From an uncultured Bacteroidales bacterium (GTDB lineage: Bacteria > Bacteroidota > Bacteroidia > Bacteroidales > UBA932), in the NCBI GenBank assembly GCA_900318015.1, contig ONJB01000023.1:1-35604 (forward strand): DNA of 35,604 nt, read 5' to 3'. The notes beneath the pieces are model-generated. The model ran no database searches and had not been told where the DNA came from. It worked only from the letters and a program-made list of their open reading frames with translations. The position numbers were made by a program, and so were the translations under genes. Below, piece by piece: positions 28,728-35,604 of this stretch (within the stretch, counting starts at the first letter, position 1; each line of letters starts with the position of its first letter).

Positions 28728-31318
28728 CGGGCCTGCAAGGCGTACGCGTCCATCAGGGCGTTGAACAGGAGGTTTCCGAGGATAGTGTAGCCTTCCGGCG
28801 TGAAGTGGATGTGGTCCGCGCGGGCAAGGCCGGCGTTCACCCAGGCATCCATCGACCCGGAGCCGCCCATGATGTCGTACAGGTCCCAGAAGGCCCCGTC
28901 ACAGCCGCGGGCGATCTCTTCGAAGGCCCGTTCGGCCCGGGCGCCGTGGGGGTTCGACCGCCCGTTCTTCCAGCTGTCGTTGCAGGAGGTGAACAGGAAG
29001 GCGCAGTGCGGGTTCGCGTGCCGGACCAGCTGGACCAGCTTGCCGTAGTTGGAAATGAAGCGACGAGCGTCGAAATCCGCCCCCTGGAGGTCGTTGATGC
29101 CGATGGAGAAGATCACGAGGTCCGGCTTCACCAGCTGGAGGTCGCGCGTGAAGTCCTCGCACTTGAGGAAGGAGGACGTCGCCGCGCCGTTGACACCCGC
29201 TTCGCTGACCGTCAATCCGTTGGCGGGATTGTCCAGGTACAGGCCCTTGAGGGTGAACCGGCCCGGGAAGCCCCGGAAGCCGACGCGGAAATAGTCGATG
29301 TAGTGCGGCAGCTCGAAGTGCCAGCGTTCATCCATCTGCCGGCCTCGGACGGTGTCCCGCCCGGCCAGGATGACGGGCTCCAGGTCACCGTATCCCAGCA
29401 CGTCGATGCTGCGGAACGTAAAGCGGAGATCCCACATCTTGCGCTCCTCCGGAACGAGGTCCAGGGCCACCGTCGCAGCGGTGTCGGCCGTGGTCACGGT
29501 CATGCCGCTCACGCCCATCACCGTCTCCGGATTCAGGCAGCGGCTGGAGGTCCAGGTGCCCGTGTAGGAACTCTGGTAGCCCATCGGGTTGTTCGTGCCC
29601 GCAGCGGAGTAGGGAAACACGAGGCCGCGGCCGCCGTCCATGCCGTACCGCAGGGCCATCAGGTTCTTGCGGAGGGTGTTGGTCCAGGTGCCGCCCTGGA
29701 CGTGGGAGCCGCCGATATGCAGGATGCGGACGTCCCCGCGCCCGGTGAGGACGAGGGTGTCCAGCTTCCGCAGGAAATTGTCGAAATCTGCCGAGGAGCC
29801 GCCGGGAAACTGGAGGGCGTTCCGCTGCACATGCGCGTAGGGCATGGGCGGAATCCGGCGGCGGTAGGGGTTCTGGGCGCCTGCGGGGAGGAGGGTGGCG
29901 ACGAGGGCCGCCAGGAGGATCAATCGTTTCATCTTCCCATTCGTTTCGTAATACGTAAGGAGGGACCGGGACAGCGTTTCGCCCACGAGCTTGGCGCCGG
30001 CCGGCGTGAAGTGGACATAATCCGGTCCGGCGTAGGCCGGGTAATGCCGGACCCACTGGGCCATCGAGTTCTGACCGCCCATCATCCGGTACAGGTCCCA
30101 GTAGGCGACACCGCTCTTGAGCGAAACCGCCTTCAGGGAGTCCACGAGTTCGGGCAAGTGGCGGTAGGACACGATACGGCCGTCCTCGGTGGAGGATGCC
30201 ATGTCGGACGGGCCGATGAAGAGGATCTTCGCGGCCGGCGCCACTTCCTGGTAGTAGGCGATCTGCTCCCGGACCTTGTCCATGTATCCGGAAATGGCCT
30301 TGGTCGAACGGGCCGCCGGGACGAAATTCCCGCCGAACTGCAGGATGACGAGGCGGGTGCCGTCCAGTTCGAAGGCCGTCTTCATCAAGTCCTTGTCGAT
30401 GCGGGTGAGGATATGCCCCGTGCTGCCACGCATCGGGATGTTATCCACGGTGACGCCGGCCGTTCCGTCGGTGGAGATCCCGTAGATTTCCGCGCTGCCG
30501 GAGAGCTTGAGCGTCGCTTTTTCGACGGGTTTGCGGAAGGTCCACGTGGTCCAGGTCAAGCCGTCCTTCGTCCGGGTGACGGGCGCAGGTTTCAGCGTAT
30601 CTGACTGCACGGCCGCGGTGAAATCATCCGACGCCCGCCCGTACAGGATGGACACGGACTGGAAATTCCGCACGTGCTCCAGCGTGGATTTCTGCTTCTG
30701 CGCACGGAGGCTGACGGTCCCGTTTCCGGAGAAGCTGGTGACCTGCGACAGCGGGCCGTAGCGGTTGTGCCCCGCCCGGCGAGTGGTGGAATCTCCGAAC
30801 ATCGTGTAGGAGATGAAACCGCCCGACGAAGAGCGGGAAATGGACGCCATCGGCGTGGTCGTCAGCGCGGGGAACATCCCCGTGCCCCGCCCGCCGAAAC
30901 GCGTCTGGAGCGCCTCCCGGAGGTTGGACGAAATGCGGTCCAGCTCGATCTGGGAATCTCCGTAATGCGCCACGCGCACGGTCTTTCCTTCCTTACGGGC
31001 CCGCTCGAATGCGCGGAACACCGGGTCGAAGAAGGTGTAATCGTCCCCGGGCAGATAGATCCGGTCCGGATTCTCGTAGAAGAAATCGCGGTAGAAAGCG
31101 AGCGTGTCATCGTGCATCGCGAACCGCCCGTCCAGGGCGTTCAGGACCGAATCGACATCGACCTTCTTCTCCTTTGCATCCCGCACCCGACCGGCATACG
31201 AGGCGAAGCGCAGGCGCTTGTCGCCCAAGCGCACCCCTTCCACCGGGAACATGGCCCACGCCGTTCCCAGCAACAGGAATACTCCCAGGATGAATGCTAA
31301 AACCTGCCTCGCTTTCAT
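28724..31318 (-). CDS. Fused tandem SGNH/GDSL-like esterase-transferase protein
   Basis: 864 residues from the ATG at 31318; the upstream TTG lies inside the -7 box. After a signal-anchor (about 1-22), domain 1 (about 110-455) has HYGDSQIE (about 118), FGGRGTGMFPALT and the catalytic Asp-x-x-His block PDYVHFTPAG (about 432). At residue 463 a second signal peptide begins (MKRLILLAALVATLLPAGAQ). Domain 2 (about 525-860) has HIGGSHVQGG (about 533), DGGRGLVFPYS, FSIGINDLQ and DHIHFTPEGY (about 835). The halves share WDLYxxMGG and HFTPxG, so this is a tandem duplicate fused in frame. The partner MBOAT gene follows, so extracytoplasmic glycan O-acylation is likely. Confidence 0.85.
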   Translation of the reverse strand: MKARQVLAFILGVFLLLGTAWAMFPVEGVRLGDKRLRFASYAGRVRDAKEKKVDVDSVLNALDGRFAMHDDTLAFYRDFFYENPDRIYLPGDDYTFFDPVFRAFERARKEGKTVRVAHYGDSQIELDRISSNLREALQTRFGGRGTGMFPALTTTPMASISRSSSGGFISYTMFGDSTTRRAGHNRYGPLSQVTSFSGNGTVSLRAQKQKSTLEHVRNFQSVSILYGRASDDFTAAVQSDTLKPAPVTRTKDGLTWTTWTFRKPVEKATLKLSGSAEIYGISTDGTAGVTVDNIPMRGSTGHILTRIDKDLMKTAFELDGTRLVILQFGGNFVPAARSTKAISGYMDKVREQIAYYQEVAPAAKILFIGPSDMASSTEDGRIVSYRHLPELVDSLKAVSLKSGVAYWDLYRMMGGQNSMAQWVRHYPAYAGPDYVHFTPAGAKLVGETLSRSLLTYYETNGKMKRLILLAALVATLLPAGAQNPYRRRIPPMPYAHVQRNALQFPGGSSADFDNFLRKLDTLVLTGRGDVRILHIGGSHVQGGTWTNTLRKNLMALRYGMDGGRGLVFPYSAAGTNNPMGYQSSYTGTWTSSRCLNPETVMGVSGMTVTTADTAATVALDLVPEERKMWDLRFTFRSIDVLGYGDLEPVILAGRDTVRGRQMDERWHFELPHYIDYFRVGFRGFPGRFTLKGLYLDNPANGLTVSEAGVNGAATSSFLKCEDFTRDLQLVKPDLVIFSIGINDLQGADFDARRFISNYGKLVQLVRHANPHCAFLFTSCNDSWKNGRSNPHGARAERAFEEIARGCDGAFWDLYDIMGGSGSMDAWVNAGLARADHIHFTPEGYTILGNLLFNALMDAYALQAR

Positions 31319-31320
31319 AT

Positions 31321-31364
31321 TGCGTATATCTTGCAAATATACGCAAAAAATACCGGCAGGTCAA
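31321..31364 (-). promoter_or_regulatory. Promoter with overlapping palindrome before the SGNH-MBOAT operon
   Basis: On the minus strand TTGA (31364-31361), 19 bases, TATATTTG (31341-31334). TGCGTATAT (31321-31329) and ATATACGCA (31337-31345) form a 9-bp perfect inverted repeat with a 7-base centre, covering the -7 box. A repressor-type operator is a reasonable reading. Confidence 0.55.
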
Positions 31365-32824
31365 TAACGGCCCACGAGGAGCCCCGGCGTGCGGGGATGG
31401 AAGCCGACAGGTACCGGGGACAGGGGCGGAACGGAGGACGTCTCCGCGCTCCGGGTACGGCCTTCGATGAGGCCCAGGGCGAACGCGAGCATCGTTTCCC
31501 GGGGATCGCCCAGGGCGCAGCCGTCCAGCGGGTCGTCCTCCCCGTCGTAATCGGGCGCAATCCCGTCGGGCATCGAGAGGGTGACACCGTTGCAGTCGGC
31601 ATATCGCGAGTACATCACGTAGATGCCCCAGTTGTCCACATAAGGAAGGGCTTTCGTGTATTCCTCCTCGCCCAGGCTCGTCCTGGCGGCATCGTACCAG
31701 TTCCGGGCTTCCATCAGATAGCCGGCGCAGTACTTGCCGCTCGTCTGCTCGCCGACGAGGATGACGTCCATGTACGGGCGCAGGCAGCAGACCAGGCTCT
31801 CCGAGGCCGATGCGCTGGAGCCCGTCACGAGGACGTACAGGCGAGGCAGGTCCGGATTGGCGCCGGCCGTGGACACGACCTGCAGCTTTCCGTCGACCAT
31901 GAACCGGAATTCGGTGTCGAAACAGGTCGGATCCTCTTTGATTTCAGCGGCCAGCTTCGAATTGTAGATGTCCTGGAACAGGACCTTGCCGGCTTCGACC
32001 ACCGATACGGGCGCCAGCATCGACGCCAGCACCTCTTCCGTGACCAGATAACCGCCGCCGTTGTACCGCAGGTCCAGCACCAGGTCCCCGATGCCCGCCT
32101 GCACGAACTCCTTGAACACATCGACCAGGTCCTTGCAGGAATCCAGCGTAAAGGACGTGTAGTGCAGATAGCCCACCTTCTTCCCGCCCGGACGCTCCAG
32201 GATGCGGACCGTCTGGACCGGGTTCTCGTACATGTCTTCCGCGGTGACCGTGACAGACCGGCCGTCGGACAGGCCGAGCTTCACCGTCCCGCCGCCGAGC
32301 AGGCGCTCCCGGACGACTTTCTGGTAGTTATCGGACTTCATTTCCAGACCGTCCACGGTCAGGATGGCATCTCCCCGCCGGAGACCGGCCCGCGCCGCCG
32401 GCGAGTCGCCGTAGGTATAGGTCACCACCGCGACGATGCGGGTACGGGCCTGGTCGGCATAGTAGAGCACGAAATCCATCCCGACCGTGCGGGTATGCCC
32501 GGAGACACCGCCCACGAGCGAAGCGAAATCGTCCGTCAGCATGGTCCAGCGGTCGATGTTCTTCCCGGCGGCATCCTTGTACCGAATGTCCGCCACTTTC
32601 TGGATGGGCTCCTCCCAGGTCTGCCACTTCTCCAGGGCCGGGGCGATCTCGTCCCGCCACAGGTAGTACGTGTCCATGACGTTCCAGGCGAAGGTATTGA
32701 CATACTTCCGCTGCAGCTTGGTCTCGTTGTCCAGCTGCCCGTACTCGTCCGGCACCTGCTTCCTGCAGCCGCTTCCCAGCATCGACAGGGCCAGGAGCGC
32801 GATGATCCATCGGATTTGCTTCAT
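31361..32824 (-). CDS. S41-family (tail-specific-type) peptidase lipoprotein
   Basis: 487 residues from the ATG at 32824. Lipobox GSGC at Cys20 directs it to an envelope membrane. A PDZ-like region (about 120-175, SPAARAGLRRGDAILTVDG) precedes the S41 catalytic core: VLDLRYNGGGYLVTEE (about 250-265), TGSSASASESLV (nucleophile Ser, about 335) and GEQTSGKY (Lys, about 363). It is a periplasmic-type serine protease, typical of Bacteroidota S41 lipoproteins that process envelope or secreted proteins. Its promoter is nested in the terminator of the ribosomal operon, and its -7 box ends 4 bases before the ATG. An in-frame ATG at 32848 would lie upstream of the expected transcript. Confidence 0.88.
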   Translation of the reverse strand: MKQIRWIIALLALSMLGSGCRKQVPDEYGQLDNETKLQRKYVNTFAWNVMDTYYLWRDEIAPALEKWQTWEEPIQKVADIRYKDAAGKNIDRWTMLTDDFASLVGGVSGHTRTVGMDFVLYYADQARTRIVAVVTYTYGDSPAARAGLRRGDAILTVDGLEMKSDNYQKVVRERLLGGGTVKLGLSDGRSVTVTAEDMYENPVQTVRILERPGGKKVGYLHYTSFTLDSCKDLVDVFKEFVQAGIGDLVLDLRYNGGGYLVTEEVLASMLAPVSVVEAGKVLFQDIYNSKLAAEIKEDPTCFDTEFRFMVDGKLQVVSTAGANPDLPRLYVLVTGSSASASESLVCCLRPYMDVILVGEQTSGKYCAGYLMEARNWYDAARTSLGEEEYTKALPYVDNWGIYVMYSRYADCNGVTLSMPDGIAPDYDGEDDPLDGCALGDPRETMLAFALGLIEGRTRSAETSSVPPLSPVPVGFHPRTPGLLVGRY

Positions 32825-32828
32825 GGGG

Positions 32829-32859
32829 CAAAAATAAGAAAAAAACACTCCCCTGCAAA
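32829..32859 (-). promoter_or_regulatory. S41 promoter overlapping the ribosomal-operon terminator
   Basis: On the minus strand TTTG (32859-32856), 19 bases, TATTTTTG (32836-32829), then 4 bases to the ATG at 32824. The -33 box falls in the loop of the terminator hairpin (32844-32869). Confidence 0.65.
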
Positions 32860-32869
32860 GGGAAGTGTT
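32837..32869 (-). terminator. Terminator of the S13-S11-S4-rpoA-L17 operon
   Basis: On the minus strand AACACTTCCC (32869-32860), loop TTTGCA, GGGGAGTGTT (32853-32844), then a T tract. Ten base pairs with one wobble. It lies 22 bases after the rplQ stop. Confidence 0.85.
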
Positions 32870-32891
32870 TTCTTCGTGTATGCGCGGTAGA

Positions 32892-33340
32892 TTACTCGGC
32901 GGCAGGGGCCTCGGCCTCGGCGGCGGGAGCAGCCTCCTCGACAGTCTCGGCCTTCTTGGCGCGGCTGCGGCGGGTGCTCTTCTTCTCCGCCTTGGGAGCG
33001 GTGAGGGCGGCCTCGTTGAAGTCCACCAGCTCGAGAAGCACCATCTCGGAAGCGTCGCCGCTGCGGAAACCGGTGTGCAGGATACGGAGGTATCCGCCCG
33101 GACGGTCGGCGATCTTCGGAGCGATCGTGCGGAAGAGCTCGGCGGTGGCGTTCTTGTCCTTCAGGTAGCTGAAGACCACTTGGTGATGAGGGGTTCCACA
33201 TAAGGCTTCAGGGCTTTCGCCTTGGCCTCGGTGGTCTCGATCCGCTTGTTCAGGATAAGGGAGGATGCCATGTTGGAGAGCATCGCTTTGCGGTGACCGC
33301 TCTTACGACCCAGATGATTGACTTTTCTATTGTGTCTCAT
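32892..33340 (-). pseudogene. rplQ: 50S ribosomal protein L17 (bL17), frameshifted with small deletion
   Basis: The N-terminal part, from the ATG at 33340, reads [20 protein letters not shown] and continues to [14 protein letters not shown], then runs to a stop at 33161-33163 in another frame. The C-terminal part continues from 33179 as [16 protein letters not shown]... with ADRPGGYLRILHTGFR and an Ala/Glu tail. In Bacteroides L17 about ten residues (SKEDTTxSRR, recalled from the family) lie between LITK and VVFS; they are missing and the frame shifts, as a loss of about 31 bases would cause. L17 is normally near-essential and single-copy, so an assembly error or strain heterogeneity is as likely as a real lesion. 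It follows rpoA by 2 bases. Confidence 0.85.
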
Positions 33341-33342
33341 GG

Positions 33343-34350
33343 TTAAACGATCTTTTTCTTAGGTTCGATATTGTACTTGGTGACATCCATTCCGAACGAG
33401 AGCTTCATCTTCTCGACGAGCAGGTCGATTTCGTTCAGGGACTTGCGGCCGAAGTTGCGGAACTTCATGAGCTCGGCGCGGCTGTAGGACACAAGGTCGG
33501 CGAAGGTGTCGATGTCGGCGGCCTTCAGGCAGTTGAAGGCGCGGACACTGAGACCCATGTCCGAGAGCTTGGTCAGCAGCAGGTGACGCATCCGAAGCGA
33601 CTCCTCGTCCAGTTCCTTGCTGTCGGACTCCACGGCGTTCTCCAGGGAGATCTTCTTGTCGTCCGTGAACAGCTTGAAGTGGTAGATGAGGATGTTGGCG
33701 GCATCCTGAAGGGCGGCCTCCGGGGAGATGGAACCGTCGGTGACGATCTCCAGGAGGAGTTTCTCGTAGTCGGTCTTCTGCTCGACGCGGAAGTTCTCCA
33801 CCGTCCAGTTCACCTTCTTGATCGGGGTGTAGATGGCGTCCACGGGAATCGTGCCGATCGGCGTGTTCTCGTCACGCATCTCCTCGGCCGGGACGAAGCC
33901 GCGGCCCTTGGTGATCGTGAGGGTGATTTCCAGTTTGACGGAGGGCTCCAGGGAGCAGATGTGAAGCTCGGGGTTCAACACCTTGAAAGAAGACAATCCC
34001 TTGGAGATGTCCTCGGCGGTAAATTCGGACTTTCCGCTGATCGTGATGCTCGCCGTCTCGGTGTCCACGGTGTCCACCATCCTGCGGAAGCGGACCTGCT
34101 TCAGGTTCAGGATGATGTCCTGCATGCCTTCGATCACGCCGGGGATGGTCTGGAACTCTTCCTGGACCCCGCCGACCTTGATCTGCGAGATGGCGAAACC
34201 TTCCAGAGAGGCGAGGAGGATGCGGCGGAGGGCGTTGCCGATGGTCTGTCCGTAGCCAGGCTCAAGGGGCCTGAACTCGAAACGGCCGACGGTCTCGGTG
34301 CCTTCGAGCATGATCACCTTGTCGGGTTTCTGAAATGCTAAGATTGCCAT
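33343..34350 (-). CDS. rpoA: DNA-directed RNA polymerase subunit alpha
   Basis: 335 residues. The N-terminal assembly domain has [22 protein letters not shown]-like sequence (about 20-45) with [35 protein letters not shown] (about 205-221) closes it. The C-terminal domain (about 255-325) has [20 protein letters not shown] and [12 protein letters not shown], the DNA- and activator-contacting helices. The subunit nucleates polymerase assembly and binds UP elements and regulators. Length and order (after rpsD, before rplQ) are as expected in Bacteroidota. Confidence 0.98.
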   Translation of the reverse strand: MAILAFQKPDKVIMLEGTETVGRFEFRPLEPGYGQTIGNALRRILLASLEGFAISQIKVGGVQEEFQTIPGVIEGMQDIILNLKQVRFRRMVDTVDTETASITISGKSEFTAEDISKGLSSFKVLNPELHICSLEPSVKLEITLTITKGRGFVPAEEMRDENTPIGTIPVDAIYTPIKKVNWTVENFRVEQKTDYEKLLLEIVTDGSISPEAALQDAANILIYHFKLFTDDKKISLENAVESDSKELDEESLRMRHLLLTKLSDMGLSVRAFNCLKAADIDTFADLVSYSRAELMKFRNFGRKSLNEIDLLVEKMKLSFGMDVTKYNIEPKKKIV

Positions 34351-34378
34351 AATGTGGGTTTCTTGGTGTTAAACGCGG

Positions 34379-34981
34379 TTACTTGGAGTAGATGTCGACG
34401 ATCAGCTGCTCGTTGATGTTCTCCGGAATCTCGGTGCGGGCCGGGATGTTGAGGAACTTGCCCACGAGGGTCTTGGGGTCGAACTCCAGCCAGGAATACT
34501 TGGTGGCGGAGGCGACGCTGTTCTGGATGACCTCGAGGCTCTTGGAACGCTCGCGGACGGCGATGGTCTGGCCGGGCTTCACCTGGCAGGACGGGACGTT
34601 GCAGATGACGCCGTCCAGGGTGATGTGGCGGTGGAGGACCAGCTGACGGGCGGCGGCGCGGGTGGGAGCGATGCCCAGGCGGTACACCAGGTTGTCGAGG
34701 CGGGACTCCAGCAGGAAGAGGAGGTTCTCACCGGTCTGGCCCTTCATGCGGGCGGCACGGGCGTAGGTGTTGCGGAACTGACGCTCCAGGACACCGTACA
34801 TGTACTTCACTTTCTGCTTCTCCTTCAGCTGGGTGCCGTACTCCTTCACTTTCTTGCGCTTGGAGGCGAGACCGTGCTGTCCCGGAGGGGTATTTCTCTT
34901 TTCGAAGTTCTTGTCAGGGCCATAGATGGGCTCGCCGAACTTGCGGGCGATGCGGGTGGTAGGACCAGTATATCTTGCCAT
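34379..34981 (-). CDS. rpsD: 30S ribosomal protein S4
   Basis: 200 residues. MARYTGPTTRIARKFGEPIY, NTPPGQHGLASKRKK and the S4 RNA-binding domain (ESRLDNLVYRLGIAPTRAAA, about 93-112) are clear. S4 is a primary 16S rRNA binder that nucleates 30S body assembly, and in many bacteria it represses the alpha operon. It is located between rpsK and rpoA. No Cys zinc-binding motif is visible, so it is the C-minus form. Confidence 0.98.
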   Translation of the reverse strand: MARYTGPTTRIARKFGEPIYGPDKNFEKRNTPPGQHGLASKRKKVKEYGTQLKEKQKVKYMYGVLERQFRNTYARAARMKGQTGENLLFLLESRLDNLVYRLGIAPTRAAARQLVLHRHITLDGVICNVPSCQVKPGQTIAVRERSKSLEVIQNSVASATKYSWLEFDPKTLVGKFLNIPARTEIPENINEQLIVDIYSK

Positions 34982-35003
34982 GGTTCTTCTTCTTTAAGAT
35001 GGG

Positions 35004-35393
35004 TTAGACTTTGCGGCGGCCCTTCGGACGGCAACCGTTGTGCGGCATCGGGGTGACATCGATGATCTCGGTCACGATGATACCCGCGTTGTTGATGGTG
35101 CGGATGGCGGACTCACGACCGGCACCCGGGCCTTTCACGTAGCACTTGACCTTGCGGAGACCCGCATCGAACGCAGTCTTGGAAGCATCCTCGGCAGCCA
35201 TCTGGGCGGCGTACGGAGTGTTCTTCTTGGAACCGCGGAAACCGCACTTACCGGCGGAAGACCAGCTGATCACCTGGCCCTGGGCGTTGGTCAGGGCGAC
35301 GATCACGTTGTTGAAGGTCGAGGAGATATGGGCCTCACCGTAGGCCTCAACCTTGACGACCCGCTTCTTTGTAGTTTGAGTTTTCTTTGCCAT
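35004..35393 (-). CDS. rpsK: 30S ribosomal protein S11
   Basis: 129 residues. [54 protein letters not shown] and the C-terminal [18 protein letters not shown] are S11 signatures. S11 forms the 30S platform near the mRNA exit and contacts helix 45 region partners. Normal length; 12 bases after rpsM and 22 before rpsD. Confidence 0.98.
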   Translation of the reverse strand: MAKKTQTTKKRVVKVEAYGEAHISSTFNNVIVALTNAQGQVISWSSAGKCGFRGSKKNTPYAAQMAAEDASKTAFDAGLRKVKCYVKGPGAGRESAIRTINNAGIIVTEIIDVTPMPHNGCRPKGRRKV

Positions 35394-35405
35394 AACTGTC
35401 AGTCT

Positions 35406-35604
35406 TTACTTGGTGGCCTTCTTCTTGTTGGCGACGGTCTTCTTCTTGCCCTTGCGGGTACGGGCGTTGTTCTTGGTGCTCTGGCCGCGCACGGGGAGAC
35501 CGCTGCGGTGACGGATGCCGCGATAGCAACCGATGTCCATGAGGCGCTTGATGTCCATCTGGACGGAAGAACGGAGTTCACCCTCGATCTTGTACTCGTC
35601 GTTG
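35406..35604 (-). CDS. rpsM: 30S ribosomal protein S13, C-terminal part (window edge)
   Basis: The last 65 or so residues read [20 protein letters not shown] then [20 protein letters not shown] and the basic tail [17 protein letters not shown]. The [14 protein letters not shown] motif is diagnostic of S13, which sits in the 30S head and contacts 50S bridges and P-site tRNA. The start is beyond the window. It is the first gene seen of the minus-strand alpha operon. Confidence 0.96.
   Translation of the reverse strand, partial: NDEYKIEGELRSSVQMDIKRLMDIGCYRGIRHRSGLPVRGQSTKNNARTRKGKKKTVANKKKATK

Noticed and set aside
26982-28790. Long plus-strand frame (602 residues) opposite the MBOAT gene
   Set aside because: Antisense shadow; charged low-complexity translation with no motif.
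31319-31336. TTG start adding six residues to the SGNH protein
   Set aside because: The TTG overlaps the -7 box, so it would not be transcribed; the ATG at 31318 gives a normal signal-anchor.
1-35604. CRISPR arrays, tRNA or rRNA genes
   Set aside because: No regularly spaced direct repeats and no cloverleaf or rRNA-like sequence noticed on either strand; a tRNAscan run would settle tRNAs.

Overview
The window looks like a chromosome segment of a fairly GC-rich member of the Bacteroidales (Bacteroidota). Evidence is the Bacteroidota promoter signature (-33 TTTG, about 19-20 nt, -7 TAnnTTTG) before many genes, no clear Shine-Dalgarno sequences, Bacteroidota-specific families (DUF6443-type RHS, BACON-like domain, DUF4890-like protein, Bacteroides-type MobA/MobB) and an rpsM-rpsK-rpsD-rpoA-rplQ tail. 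Genus cannot be read from sequence alone; a Rikenellaceae-like or uncultured gut/rumen lineage is only a guess.

Positions 1 to about 13,190 form an accessory region. It opens inside the 3' end of an IS3-family insertion sequence that abuts a 5'-truncated tyrosine recombinase (121-666). After a structured non-coding stretch (667-1223) come two exported RHS/YD-repeat proteins (1224-4217, 4243-7947). The second ends in a pre-toxin segment and an HNH-like nuclease tip, followed by an overlapping immunity gene (7934-8548), a terminator and a fossil of a third RHS core. On the minus strand lies a Bacteroides-type mobilization module (HTH, HTH, non-coding oriT candidate, MobA-like RHH protein, MobB relaxase, membrane coiled-coil protein; 12,451 down to 8,680). 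I read this as an integrative mobilizable element carrying an RHS toxin/immunity cargo, probably immobilised in cis because its integrase lost its 5' part.

Positions 13,190-35,604 are core chromosome. A small Ala-rich lipoprotein and a YfcE-like phosphoesterase face a multidomain M64 (IgA-peptidase-like) lipoprotein. A tightly overlapping minus-strand operon (21,919 down to 16,729) carries a small membrane protein, mutL, a rhomboid protease, a membrane EEP-family hydrolase, tsaC/sua5 and rsmE. Divergent from it are ispF and a DUF4890/Spy-like protein. Next come a LuxR-HTH / OmpA-family / hypothetical operon, a divergent TPR-LuxR membrane regulator, an SGNH-SGNH plus MBOAT operon likely to O-acylate an extracytoplasmic glycan, an S41 protease, and the end of the ribosomal alpha operon. 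rplQ appears frameshifted.

The most noteworthy items are the two-gene split RHS with swapped toxin tip and fossil, the in-frame insertion of one dispersed repeat family into both rsmE and the MBOAT gene, the fused tandem SGNH protein with an internal signal peptide, the rplQ lesion, a promoter whose -33 box sits in the loop of the ribosomal-operon terminator, and several genes whose -7 box lies 4-7 nt before the ATG, predicting leaderless mRNAs.
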